39,636 nucleotides of DNA from an uncultured Eubacteriales bacterium (GTDB taxonomy: Bacteria > Bacillota > Clostridia > Christensenellales > Aristaeellaceae), in contig CACZLE010000003.1 of NCBI GenBank assembly GCA_902781945.1, positions 1 through 39,636 of the forward strand. The letters run 5' to 3'. Made by a program: the position numbers and the translations under genes. Below are positions 1 through 8,667 of the stretch, in pieces (the stretch's first letter is position 1; each line of letters begins with the position of its first letter). The notes under the pieces were generated by a model, which had not been told where the DNA came from, made no database searches, and was given only the letters and a program-made list of their open reading frames with translations.

Positions 1-44
1 CTCGTTGCGTCAGCTGCTTTTACGGTGACAAACGCAGGTTTTCT

Positions 45-71
45 GCTTCTCTTTTGACGCAAAAGAGAAGC
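45..71. repeat. 11-bp perfect hairpin near the window start
   Basis: GCTTCTCTTTT (45-55) and AAAAGAGAAGC (61-71) are exact inverted repeats around a 5-base loop. It lies downstream of the minus-strand citC gene and could help end that transcript, but no clear T-run follows on the minus strand. The rest of 1-125 holds no gene. Confidence 0.6.
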
Positions 72-74
72 GTA

Positions 75-100
75 CCCCTTCCCCGTCAAATTTCTGTTTG
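75..100. repeat. Single copy of an intergenic repeat end
   Basis: The block CCGTCAAATTTCTGTTTG (83-100) with its preceding pyrimidine run (75-82) closely matches the right end of the element at 12759-13138 (CCGTCAAATCTCTGTTTG, 13122-13139). It sits just past the stop codon of citC. I read it as one end of the same repeat family, the rest being degraded or outside the window. Confidence 0.5.
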
Positions 101-125
101 CCGAGCTGTCCGTTTCAATCAAACG

Positions 126-1166
126 TCAGTAATGCACCACGTCGCTTTCACCCTTGATCCGCTGGATCACGGGCGCTGCCTCGGGGGATTGCAGCCAGTT
201 CCAGGTGGTGTCCGGCACCAGCGAACGCAGCAGGGCGTCGTCGCCGGTCTTGATGGCCATGCGCACGGTGGAGGCGCTGATGGGCTGGCCGTCCAGGGCC
301 TTGCGGGGCAGGATATGGCAGTTGATGCCTGCCTGGGGGAGAGCGTCGGCCATGACCCGGTTATACATGCCCGTCACCTGGCTGGTGGGTTCCTCGCCCA
401 CGTAGCGGGCGGTGATGCGCAGGGCCCGGGCGATGCGGATGAAGATCTCCACGTCCAGCCGGGCCTGGCTTTCGATGACGGTCTCGGAATCCTTGAGAAA
501 ATAGCTGGGGAAGGTGGCGCTGGAGATCATGTAAGGTCCGCAGTCGTGGAGGATCACATTCGGCAGATGCCGCACGCCCTCCTGTACCAGCTTTTTGCGC
601 ACGGCGGCGGGGATCAGGCTGGCATCCTCGCTGACCACAAACAGATGCAGGCGGTCACATTGGGCCGCGGCCTGCTCCACCAGGTATTGATGCCCCAGGG
701 TGAAGGGATTGGCGTTCATCACGATGGCGGCGGATACGCCGTCCTCTTTTTTATCCTTCTCCAGGGCGGTCAGATAGGCGGAAAAGCCGTCCCGCCGGTT
801 TTCCATGAACACCAGGCGCTCCGGCACCCGGGTGATCTCGTAAAAGCCCAGATCGCCGAAAAACTTGGCCGTGCCGGGCTTGGTATACAGGAACAGGCGG
901 ATGTTGCCCCGCCCGGCCTGATAGTCGATCAGGTGGGAAATGATCTCGTTCAGCAGCCCCTCGCCCTGGTGGCCGTGATCCACCGCGAAGCAGCGCAGGG
1001 TGTTGCCAAAGCAGCTGCCCGTGGCGATGACGCGGAAATCCTCGTCATAGATGCCGCAGGTGTAATCCAGATTTTTGTCGCGGCTGATGCCCTCCTGGGC
1101 CAGCAGGGCGTCCACCTGGGCCATGCCGCGCTTGTCCGTGGGGAAAATACGGGATACATAGCTCAT
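126..1166 (-). CDS. citC: [Citrate (pro-3S)-lyase] ligase CitC
   Basis: Enzyme that acetylates the thiol of the citrate lyase acyl-carrier subunit with acetate and ATP, switching on cytoplasmic citrate lyase. The 346-residue protein has a GNAT-like N-terminal half and a nucleotidyltransferase-like C-terminal half carrying the HxGH-type motif in NPFTLGHQYL at about residues 162-171. The length fits the family. Start chosen at MSYVSRIF because GGAGGAGGA lies just upstream and the ATG overlaps the stop of the upstream citXG gene (ATGA), so the two are translationally coupled. An in-frame upstream start would run into citXG. The structural lyase genes citD, citE and citF are not in the window. 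Confidence 0.9.
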   Translation of the reverse strand: MSYVSRIFPTDKRGMAQVDALLAQEGISRDKNLDYTCGIYDEDFRVIATGSCFGNTLRCFAVDHGHQGEGLLNEIISHLIDYQAGRGNIRLFLYTKPGTAKFFGDLGFYEITRVPERLVFMENRRDGFSAYLTALEKDKKEDGVSAAIVMNANPFTLGHQYLVEQAAAQCDRLHLFVVSEDASLIPAAVRKKLVQEGVRHLPNVILHDCGPYMISSATFPSYFLKDSETVIESQARLDVEIFIRIARALRITARYVGEEPTSQVTGMYNRVMADALPQAGINCHILPRKALDGQPISASTVRMAIKTGDDALLRSLVPDTTWNWLQSPEAAPVIQRIKGESDVVHY

Positions 1167-2506
1167 GGATCGTCCTCCTCCAAGAACCGCAGCAGATAGC
1201 ACAGGGCCAGCAGGTCGGCGCTGCCGCCGGGGGAAATGTTTTGGTCGATCAGCGTTTGATCCAGGGCTTCCAGCGCCTCCCGGGAGGGCCAGGGCTCGGC
1301 GTCCAGCAGCGCCTGGGCGGCTTCCGCCGTGCGCCGCTGGCCTTCCAGCCCGCCGCGATGGATCACGTTGGTGTCCATATTATGGGCCATCAGCGCCAGC
1401 AGCGCGGCGCAGCCCGCGTCGTTGAGCTCCAGCCCGGCGGCCAGGCCTTCCAGCAGCTTGGGATAGCCGTATTGCCGCACCAGCGGGAAGCCCTGCTCCG
1501 CCTCGCCCCGCACGCCGGTGACGCCGTGGGACAGATACAGCCTTTGCCCGAAGGTGCGGGCGTTTTCCGGCGTCAGACCGGCAAAATCCCGTTCCGTCAG
1601 CCCCTTGGTCATCTCCGCGCATTCGTTCAGCAGAAGCTCCGCCCGCCAGTTCTCCCGGGGCAGCCTGCCCGCCGCCGCGCACAGGATGCCGATGGAAAAG
1701 ATGGCGCCCCGATGCGTGTTGACGCCGCCGGTGGCTTCCAGCATGACGCCCTCCGCCATGCGCCCCGGCAGCCGCAGGGCCGCGAAGGCATCGGGGGCCG
1801 TGGGGGCCTGTGCGCCGATCCGCGCGCACGCCGCGAAATAGGGCTGCAGCGCCGTCGTGCTGGCCGCGAAGGTGAAAACATCCATATCCCGATGGCTGCC
1901 GTTGTTCAGGCGATCCACCAGCCCGGGCTTGGGGGTGGTGAGCACCTCGCACAGCAGGGCCTGACAGGCCAGCCGGGCCACGGTTTCGATCTTGTCCTGC
2001 GCTACGGCCCGGGATAAAATGCCGTCCACCCGGGCCCGCAGCTCCGCCACGGTATGGGCGCGGGACCGGGCGCAGGCCTTGGCCTCCCCGCCGCAGATCA
2101 GGCAGGCGCGCTCAGGCAGGCCGATTTCCCGGCGATCCACCTTGCTGCCGTCGGGCCGCAGCACGTCCAGGTCGAACAGCCGCCCCACCTCGTCCGCCTG
2201 CTCGATGTCCGCCGTCATGCGCTTGATCTCCAGGGGGGCCAGGGGCAGCACATAAAAGGCCTCGCAGCCCGTAAACTCCAGGCTTTCTTCCTGATGTAAG
2301 GGCTGTATCCCCAGCCGCAGGAAGCCCTGCCGCAGCCGCCGCTGGCCCAGCCGGAAGCCCTGCCGGATCAGCGCCCCGTCCTTTTCCGGCCCGGGAATAT
2401 TGAGCGTAAAGCATAGCAGCGTCTGGCCGTATTCCGCCAGCAGCTCCCGCTGCCGCTGCGCCCGCCGCTCGCGGGCTTCCATCATATCCTGCACCGTCAC
2501 ATCCAT
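1163..2506 (-). CDS. citXG: CitX-CitG fusion: apo-citrate lyase phosphoribosyl-dephospho-CoA transferase / triphosphoribosyl-dephospho-CoA synthase
   Basis: Makes and attaches the prosthetic group of citrate lyase. Residues about 1-165 match CitX (transfer of the phosphoribosyl-dephospho-CoA group to the acyl carrier). Residues about 170-447 match CitG, which makes the precursor from dephospho-CoA and ATP; typical CitG segments are TPKPGLVDRLNNGSHRDMD and GVNTHRGAIFS. Such fusions are known, for example in Haemophilus (established). Start placed at MDVTVQDM (2506), since AGGAG lies 9 bases upstream; an ATG seven codons earlier has no ribosome site. First gene of the citXG-citC unit, divergent from the Pel-like operon. 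Confidence 0.9.
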   Translation of the reverse strand: MDVTVQDMMEARERRAQRQRELLAEYGQTLLCFTLNIPGPEKDGALIRQGFRLGQRRLRQGFLRLGIQPLHQEESLEFTGCEAFYVLPLAPLEIKRMTADIEQADEVGRLFDLDVLRPDGSKVDRREIGLPERACLICGGEAKACARSRAHTVAELRARVDGILSRAVAQDKIETVARLACQALLCEVLTTPKPGLVDRLNNGSHRDMDVFTFAASTTALQPYFAACARIGAQAPTAPDAFAALRLPGRMAEGVMLEATGGVNTHRGAIFSIGILCAAAGRLPRENWRAELLLNECAEMTKGLTERDFAGLTPENARTFGQRLYLSHGVTGVRGEAEQGFPLVRQYGYPKLLEGLAAGLELNDAGCAALLALMAHNMDTNVIHRGGLEGQRRTAEAAQALLDAEPWPSREALEALDQTLIDQNISPGGSADLLALCYLLRFLEEDDP

Positions 2507-2538
2507 AACCGCCGTCTCCTGCCGCATGTGATACCATG

Positions 2539-2544
2539 ATTATA
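2539..2544 (-). promoter_or_regulatory. Extended -10 of the citXG promoter
   Basis: Reading the minus strand, TATAAT at 2539-2544 is preceded by TGG (an extended -10). A start point near 2532 gives a leader of about 26 bases. The -35 is weak. A second possible minus-strand promoter, GTGACA (2669-2674), 17 bases, TAATAT (2646-2651), lies inside the palindrome further upstream. Confidence 0.5.
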
Positions 2545-2639
2545 CCATGAAAACCCGGTTTAGGAAATACCCGAGCCACCGCGACGCGGGGGAGATGATC
2601 TCTCGCGCCTGTGGGCATTCGGATGCGCGTATCCGCCAC

Positions 2640-2673
2640 TGACAAATATTATTTTTTGGAGCAATATTTGTCA
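2640..2673. promoter_or_regulatory. Perfect 11-bp inverted repeat in the citXG / pelD divergent region
   Basis: TGACAAATATT (2640-2650) and AATATTTGTCA (2663-2673) form an exact palindrome with a 12-base spacer in an AT-rich island within GC-rich DNA, 45 bases before the first Pel gene. It overlaps promoter-like hexamers on both strands. It could be an operator or an RNA hairpin in the Pel leader. No c-di-GMP riboswitch consensus was seen. Confidence 0.5.
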
Positions 2674-2717
2674 CATTAAAAGGCGCAGTTTGATTACTAC
2701 AAAGGATACCTGATGCC

Positions 2718-4835
2718 ATGAAATTGCTATTGACAGGCGTGCTGCCCTGGTCGGTGTGGATCATAGCCCAGCGGCTGGCCCGGGGCGGCCACGATATTAC
2801 GGTGGTGGGCGCGGCGGAAGCCCCGGCGGAAAAGCCCGCCGGCGTTCGCCATGTGCCGCTGGATCTGGAAAAAAAGGAAACCACGCGCTATATCACGGCG
2901 GGCGGCTTTGACGCCGTGCTGTTTTTCTTCGCCTGCCAATGCGAGGATCCCCGGGATTACGGCGCGGTCCAGGGCAGCCAGATGGACGTCATGTTTGATA
3001 TCCTGCACGGCTCGGCCAAAACCAGCGTGCGGCAGTTCGTCCTGATCACCGATCAGCGGGTCTTCGGCGCGGCACAGACGCCCGACGAGGATGAGATGCC
3101 GGTGCCCGATACGCCCACCGGCATCATGATCAAGGCCGCCGAGTCCTGCGTGTCCTGCGGCGTGAGCGGAGATATCAAAACGCTGATCGTGCGCACCACC
3201 AGCCTGTACGCGCCCGGCGATCCGGACAGCTTTTTTGCCCAGGCGGCGCTGTGCGCCAAGAACGGGCAGCCCTGGCAGCTGCGCGGCACGGCGGATATCC
3301 CCTGCGATTTTCTGCATGCCGAGGATTTCGGCGTGCTGCTGGAGCATGCCGTCAGCATGGAGCTGGAGGGCGTGCTCCACGCGCCACAGGGCATTCCCGC
3401 CACCTACGGCGAGATCTGCGGCCTGATGGAAAACTATCTGCCGGGGCTGAACCCGGTATATCTGGGCGGCGAGCGCTGCGCCGCCGCGCTGCGGAGCCAC
3501 AGCGCCGCCGCGCTGGGCTGGGTGCCCCGCCATGATTATCGCCAGGAACTGGAAGCTCTGTGCGTCACGCAAACGGCTGAAAAGCAAAAAAAGCGTCTGC
3601 GTCTGCCCGGCGGCAAGCTGGGCTGGGAGGCGCTCAAATGGGCCGAGGTGGTCCTCATGGGGCTGCTGGCTGCCTGGCTGACGAAAAAGGGGGAGAGCAA
3701 CGCCCTGTTGGCCACGGTGGATTACATGCTGCTGTACGTGGCGGTGATCGGCTTTGTGCATGGCCGCACGGCAGGCACCACGGCCTCGGTGCTGGCCTGC
3801 CTTTGGTATGCCTATTCCTTCATCAGCAAGGGCAACGCCGCCTCGGATCTTTTGTACAACACCGACCATTGGCTGCCCATGAGCGTGTACATCCTGTGCG
3901 GCAGCCTGTTTGGCTACGCCCAGGACAGGCAGCGGGTCAAGGTGGAGCTGCTGCAGAAGGAGCAGGAGGAGCTGCAGCGCGAAAAGGAGTTTGTGGAGGG
4001 CATTTACCAAAGCACCTACGAGGACCGCAACCAGCTGAAGGAGCAGATTTACCACTACCGGGACAGCTACGGGCGCATCTACCAGATCACCCGGGAGCTG
4101 GACAGCCTGCAGCCGGTGCAGGTGTTCCTGTCCACCCTGCACGTGCTGGAAAGCACGCTGCAAAACAGCAGCGTGGCCATCTACGAATGCAAGCCCGAAA
4201 GCGCCTTCATCCGTTTGGTGGTGCGTTCGCGGGAGATGCAGCAGCTGCCCCGCTCCATCAACCTGAACGATTACGCGCCCATGCGGGAGCGGCTCCGGGA
4301 GGGCAAGCTGTTTGCCAACCACACCTTCATGAACGGCTACCCGGTGTACGCCCTGCCGGTCATGGACGGCGTGGATATCATGGCCGTGCTGATGCTGTGG
4401 AACGTGTCCTTTGAGCAGCAGAGCGTGTACATGGAAAACCTGCTGAGCGTGGTGGCCGGTCTGGTGCAGAGCGCCCTGGCCCGGGCCATCCAGTATCACC
4501 GCCAGGTGGACGACCTGTATTACGAAAACACCCACATCCTGACGCCCGAGGCCTTCCGGGCTGCCCTGGGCGTGTATCAGACCATCCGCCAGCGGCGGAC
4601 CGGCGAGCACGTGCTGGTGCGCCTCAAGGCCGAACGCTCCATGGATATGGAGCTGATCGACCGCTATATCGGCAAGCTGGTGCGCAGCACGGACGTGGTG
4701 GGCTGCCTGGACGACGGCTGCTATTACGTGCTGTTCCCCCAGGCCACCACGGACCGGATTCCGGCCATCGACGTCCGCTTCAATACCTATGGCCTCAAAT
4801 GCGAAGTGATATCGGAGGATGTTTCGCTTGGATAA
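2718..4835 (+). CDS. pelD: PelD-like membrane c-di-GMP receptor with N-terminal degenerate SDR domain
   Basis: Predicted membrane sensor that switches on Pel polysaccharide polymerisation when it binds c-di-GMP. Order of parts over 705 residues: SDR/epimerase-like domain (1-290); about four membrane segments (300-400); a charged coiled coil (405-445); a GAF-like domain (455-600); a degenerate GGDEF domain (610-705). The GGDEF signature is replaced by DDGCY (665-669), so no cyclase activity is expected, while the inhibitory-site motif RSTD (656-659) sits exactly five residues before it, as in c-di-GMP-binding I-sites. The SDR glycine motif is also degraded (TGVLPWSVW) and the catalytic Tyr before IKAAES is missing. 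First gene of the operon; a weak AAAGGA precedes the ATG. PelD identity rests on architecture plus the downstream PelF and PelG. Confidence 0.8.
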   Translation: MKLLLTGVLPWSVWIIAQRLARGGHDITVVGAAEAPAEKPAGVRHVPLDLEKKETTRYITAGGFDAVLFFFACQCEDPRDYGAVQGSQMDVMFDILHGSAKTSVRQFVLITDQRVFGAAQTPDEDEMPVPDTPTGIMIKAAESCVSCGVSGDIKTLIVRTTSLYAPGDPDSFFAQAALCAKNGQPWQLRGTADIPCDFLHAEDFGVLLEHAVSMELEGVLHAPQGIPATYGEICGLMENYLPGLNPVYLGGERCAAALRSHSAAALGWVPRHDYRQELEALCVTQTAEKQKKRLRLPGGKLGWEALKWAEVVLMGLLAAWLTKKGESNALLATVDYMLLYVAVIGFVHGRTAGTTASVLACLWYAYSFISKGNAASDLLYNTDHWLPMSVYILCGSLFGYAQDRQRVKVELLQKEQEELQREKEFVEGIYQSTYEDRNQLKEQIYHYRDSYGRIYQITRELDSLQPVQVFLSTLHVLESTLQNSSVAIYECKPESAFIRLVVRSREMQQLPRSINLNDYAPMRERLREGKLFANHTFMNGYPVYALPVMDGVDIMAVLMLWNVSFEQQSVYMENLLSVVAGLVQSALARAIQYHRQVDDLYYENTHILTPEAFRAALGVYQTIRQRRTGEHVLVRLKAERSMDMELIDRYIGKLVRSTDVVGCLDDGCYYVLFPQATTDRIPAIDVRFNTYGLKCEVISEDVSLG

Positions 4836-5709
4836 CATGACGGTATGGAGCCTGCTGGCCCTCCATGGGGTGCTGCTGGTCTCGCTGCTGCTGGGCGGCA
4901 GCCGGCAGACAAGGCTTTCCGGGGGCGAGATGCTTTTCTGCGCGCTGCTGCCCATCTTTGGCCCGCTGTGCGGCTTTTTGCTGCTGTGGAGCCCGCCGCC
5001 GGAGGAGGGGCTGCTGCAGGATATGATCATGCGGGAGGACCCGCTGCGGCGCAGCTATACCACCCCCGAGCCCGAGGCGGCCTCCACCGTACCCATGGAG
5101 GAGGCCTTCCTGATCAGCGAGCCCCAGGTGCGGCGGGAAATGATGATGAAGCTGCTGCACAACGATCCCGAGGAGAACATCGAGCTGCTGATGATGGCGC
5201 GGTTCAACGACGACCCGGAAACGGCCCACTACGCCACCGCCACCCTGACCGAGTATCAGCGCCGCACCGAAATGGCCCTGCAGCAAAGCCAGATGCGTCT
5301 GGCCCGCGAGCCCGAGGACAACGAAGCGCGGCTGGACTACATCCGGCAGATGGAAGCCTATATTGAAAGCGGTTTGCTGGAGGGCCACCTGCTGACCCGG
5401 CAGCGCACGCTGCTGGAAAAGGAGCTGGGCCTATTGCCCGCCGATCAGTCGGATCTGGCCCTGGGCTGCCTGCGGTCCCGGAACCTGCTGGCCCTGGGCA
5501 AAACCCAGGAGGCGGCGAATATCGCCAGGGCGCTCACGGCGCGCTTTCCCCGGGCGGAGGAGCCCTGGCTGGAGCTGATGCGCATCGCCGTGGACAGCCG
5601 GGACGTACGGGGATTGCGCGCGCTGCGCAAGCAGATGGACGAGAGCGGCATCCTGTGGAGCTACAGCGGCCAGGAAAAAATGGAATACTTCTTGAAAGGC
5701 ATTGAATGA
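4828..5709 (+). CDS. pelE: PelE-like membrane-anchored TPR protein
   Basis: A 293-residue protein with two N-terminal membrane segments (about 5-20 and 35-58) followed by a long helical, TPR-like soluble part (about 95-290). In Pel systems PelE has this layout and partners PelD and the synthase PelF at the cytoplasmic membrane (established for Pseudomonas and Bacillus). Identity here is inferred from position between pelD and the deacetylase gene. Start chosen as TTG at 4828: GGAGGA (4814-4819) is 8 bases upstream, whereas the in-frame ATG at 4819 overlaps that ribosome site and the ATG at 4837 is 18 bases from it. Overlaps the pelD end by 8 bases. Confidence 0.65.
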   Translation: MDNMTVWSLLALHGVLLVSLLLGGSRQTRLSGGEMLFCALLPIFGPLCGFLLLWSPPPEEGLLQDMIMREDPLRRSYTTPEPEAASTVPMEEAFLISEPQVRREMMMKLLHNDPEENIELLMMARFNDDPETAHYATATLTEYQRRTEMALQQSQMRLAREPEDNEARLDYIRQMEAYIESGLLEGHLLTRQRTLLEKELGLLPADQSDLALGCLRSRNLLALGKTQEAANIARALTARFPRAEEPWLELMRIAVDSRDVRGLRALRKQMDESGILWSYSGQEKMEYFLKGIE

Positions 5710-7244
5710 AACAGCAAAGGCACGCAATCTTATATATCACCACGCCGGTATTATGCCTGGTGCTGGGGTTTGCCCTGATCATATCCCAAAGCGGGCTGCC
5801 CCTGGACCCGCGTCCCCTTCGGCTGGAAGCGCTGTCGGCATCGGCTCAGGCCGAGCAGACCGGCGGCTTTGACGTGCTGCTGCTGCGTCAGGAGGAGGAA
5901 AGTCCCCTGCTGACCACCGTGCGGGATACCCTGGCGGAAATGCGGCTGGGCTACGGGGAATCGGACAGCCTGAGCGCGGACGCGCTTTCCCGCTATGATA
6001 CGGTGCTCGTGTGCGATTCCGCGCTGCCCGCCCTGGAGGGCGAGGGCGCGGTGACGCTGCTGAACTGGGTAAATCAGGGCGGTCACGCGGGCTTTCTGTG
6101 CGTGCCCTCGGTGGACAGCTATCTGCGCATCGTCAGCCACAAGCTGGGCATCATGGACGGAGGCCGGGAGTACCGGGAGTATAACGGCCTGCGCGTCATG
6201 CCCGGCGTGCTGGACGACTTTCCCGCCCCGCAGCCCGAGGGCTTCGACGAATTGCTGCAAAGCCAATACGGCCTGAGCATCCAGGGCTTTTTCCGCAACC
6301 ATTGGTGGCCCGATATGAAGGCGCTGAGCCGCCGCTTGGGCCTGCGCTATACCGGCGTGCTGGTGGAAACCTACAACAAGCAGATGACGCCTCCCTTCCT
6401 GCCCGATACCGAGGACCACGCACTGATCCGCTATTACGCCTCGGAGCTGCTGCAATCCGGCGGCGAGATCGGCCTGCACGGCTACAACCATCAGCCCCTG
6501 TGCCTGGACGGCTGGCAGTATGCCGACGAGGATTATGTCACCTGGGCCTCGGAGGAAAACATGGCCCAGGCCGTGGAGGCGCTGGTACGCTATGGCCGCT
6601 CCTTCCTGCCCCAGGCCGCCTTCACCAGCTACGTGCCGCCCTCCAATTACCTGAGCGTCGAGGGCCAGCGGGTGCTGCTGCGCACCGTGCCCGAGCTGTC
6701 GGTGATCTCCGGCCTGTATCTGCCCGAGGACGGCGTCAACGCCTTGGTGCAGGAGTTCCGGGAGGAAGCGGACGGCAGCATTTCCGTGCCCCGCGTCACC
6801 TCGGGCTTTTCCATGGACGATTATGTGACGCTGGTGGCCGCGGGCGAACTGTCGCTCCACGGCGTGTTTTCGCACTTCATCCACCCGGACGACGTGCTGG
6901 ATGTGGAGCGCGGCGCGCTGCTGGGCTGGGAGCGCATGCGGGATGATTTCACCGCCAGCCTGGAGGAGATCATGGCGGCCTACCCCGCCCTGCGGTGGTG
7001 CACCGCCTCCGAGGCGGCTTCCGCCGTGCAGCGCTATGACCGGCTGGGCGTAACGCGGCAATGGAATGAAAATACGCTGACGCTGCATCTGTCCTCCTTC
7101 TTTGACGAGGCCTGGCTGTGCCTGTGCGCTGACGCCATGCCCAGCCATGTGGAGGGCGCCGAATGCTATCCGACGGGCGGGGGCTGCCTGTGGCTGCGGG
7201 CCACCCAGGATACCGTGCGGCTGGAATGGGAGGGCGGAATATGA
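5706..7244 (+). CDS. Pel-operon DUF2194 / PelA-deacetylase-like protein
   Basis: A 512-residue exported protein with an N-terminal membrane anchor (about 9-27), a Rossmann-like middle (50-220) and a C-terminal polysaccharide-deacetylase-like (NodB-fold) region (about 225-450). It occupies the slot of PelA-DA in Gram-positive Pel clusters, where this enzyme removes acetyl groups from the GalNAc-rich polymer. The metal-binding pair HxxxH is present (H258 and H262 in LHGYNH), but the usual TFDD catalytic aspartates are not evident; the matching strand reads GVLVETYN. Activity may thus be altered or absent. ATGA overlap with the preceding gene shows tight coupling. DUF2194 assignment is from memory of the family. 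Confidence 0.65.
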   Translation: MKQQRHAILYITTPVLCLVLGFALIISQSGLPLDPRPLRLEALSASAQAEQTGGFDVLLLRQEEESPLLTTVRDTLAEMRLGYGESDSLSADALSRYDTVLVCDSALPALEGEGAVTLLNWVNQGGHAGFLCVPSVDSYLRIVSHKLGIMDGGREYREYNGLRVMPGVLDDFPAPQPEGFDELLQSQYGLSIQGFFRNHWWPDMKALSRRLGLRYTGVLVETYNKQMTPPFLPDTEDHALIRYYASELLQSGGEIGLHGYNHQPLCLDGWQYADEDYVTWASEENMAQAVEALVRYGRSFLPQAAFTSYVPPSNYLSVEGQRVLLRTVPELSVISGLYLPEDGVNALVQEFREEADGSISVPRVTSGFSMDDYVTLVAAGELSLHGVFSHFIHPDDVLDVERGALLGWERMRDDFTASLEEIMAAYPALRWCTASEAASAVQRYDRLGVTRQWNENTLTLHLSSFFDEAWLCLCADAMPSHVEGAECYPTGGGCLWLRATQDTVRLEWEGGI

Positions 7245-8667
7245 GGATCTGCGTGATCTGCGAGGGCTGCTATCCCTTTGTGGCGGGCGGCGTATCCAGC
7301 TGGCTGCATGGGCTGATCAAGGCCATGCCCCAGCACGAGTTTGTGATCTGGGCCATCGGCGCCCAGGAAAAGAGCCGGGGCAAGTACGCCTACGAGATGC
7401 CCGAAAACGTGGTGGCGCTCAAGGACATCTATCTGGACGAAATGATGTCCTGCCACCTGAAAAAGCTCCGCCGCCGGGCGCTGGCGCCCGCGGAAAAGGA
7501 CTGCCTGCGGCAGCTGATCCGCTGCGACAAGCCCGATTGGAGCACGGTATTCCGCCTGTTTGCTCATTCTTCCATGGAGAACGTGAGCTTCCTCATGAGC
7601 GAGGATTTTCTGGATCTGATCGAGGAGCTGTCGGCCCAGGATTTCCCCTACGTGGGCTTTACCGATTACTTCTACTGCGTGCGGTCCATGTTTCTGCCCT
7701 TGCTGTATCTGCTGGGCAGCGACATTCCGGAGGCCGATATCTATTACTCGGTGTCGGCGGGCTACGCCGGGGTGCTGGGCAGCATGGCCCAGCTGCGCAC
7801 GGGCAAGCCCTTCCTGCTCACCGAGCATGGCATTTACACCCGCGAGCGCGAGGAGGAGATCCTGCGCACCAATTGGGTGCCCCGCACTTCAAAAACCTGT
7901 GGATCAAGATGTTTTATATGTACACCCGCTGCGCCTATCAGCACGCCTGCCGGGTGACCTCGCTGTTCCACCGGGCCAGCCTGATCCAGCAGGAAATCGG
8001 CTGCGCGGCGGATAAATGCCGGGTGATCCCCAACGGCGTGGCCTATGACCGCTTTGCCGCCATCCCGGAGAAGGAATCCGACGGCTGGGTGGATATCGGC
8101 GCGGTGGTGCGCCTGGTGCCCATCAAGGATATCAAGACCATGCTGTACGCCTTCTCCCTGGTGTGCCAGGAAAAGAAAAACGTGCGGCTGCACATCATGG
8201 GCCCCACCGAGGAGGACGAGGAATACTACGCCGAGTGCGTGCACCTGAAGGATGAATTGGGGCTGGAAAACGCCATCTTCACCGGACGGGTGAACGTGCT
8301 GGAATACCTGAAAAAGATCGATTTTGTGCTGCTCACCAGCCTGTCCGAAGGCCAGCCCCTGGCCGTGCTGGAGGGCATGGCGGCGGGTCGGCCCGCCGTG
8401 ACCACCGACGTGGGCTGCTGCCGGGAGCTGCTGGAGGGCGTGGACGACGGCCTGGGCACCGCGGGCTATTGCGTGCCGCCCATGCACCAGAGCGCCATGG
8501 CCGAGGCCATCCTGGCCATGTGCGGCAGCGAGGCCGAGCGCAAGCGCATGGGGCGCGTCGGTCAATCGCGGGTGGCGGCCAACTACCGCCACGATCAAAT
8601 GCTGAAACGGTATGAGGACCTGTTCCAGCAGGCAAGGAGGGATGCCAATGGCGGGAATCGGCTTTGA
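7241..8667 (+). pseudogene. pelF: pelF, GT4-family Pel glycosyltransferase, split by a one-base frameshift
   Basis: Encodes the cytoplasmic UDP-sugar-using PelF-type glycosyltransferase. The N-terminal part (from MRICVICEGCYPFVAGGVSS) runs in one frame to about 7884; the rest, from HFKNLWIK on, continues in the frame one base earlier. Adding back one C at about 7884 (CGCAC to CGCCAC) restores an uninterrupted 475-residue protein reading WVPRHFKNLWIK, the expected family sequence. Both halves keep hallmarks: the N-terminal Rossmann strand with the glycine-rich turn, IPNGV, and the GT4 ExxxxxxxE motif in EGQPLAVLE. ATGA overlap with the previous gene. Either a real inactivating mutation or a sequencing/assembly error. 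Confidence 0.85.

Noticed and set aside
54..1199. 381-codon plus-strand open frame
   Set aside because: Antisense to citC, which has clear family motifs.
2507..2717. c-di-GMP riboswitch before the Pel operon
   Set aside because: No GEMM-I or GEMM-II core sequence seen on either strand; only the palindrome.
4660..4835. Possible active diguanylate cyclase
   Set aside because: The signature is DDGCY, lacking the glycine pair and the metal-binding acid residues; read as a receptor domain.
2727..5030. 767-codon open frame on the minus strand
   Set aside because: Antisense to pelD/pelE; composition is the mirrored codon bias of GC-rich genes (His/Gln/Gly-rich), with no domain.
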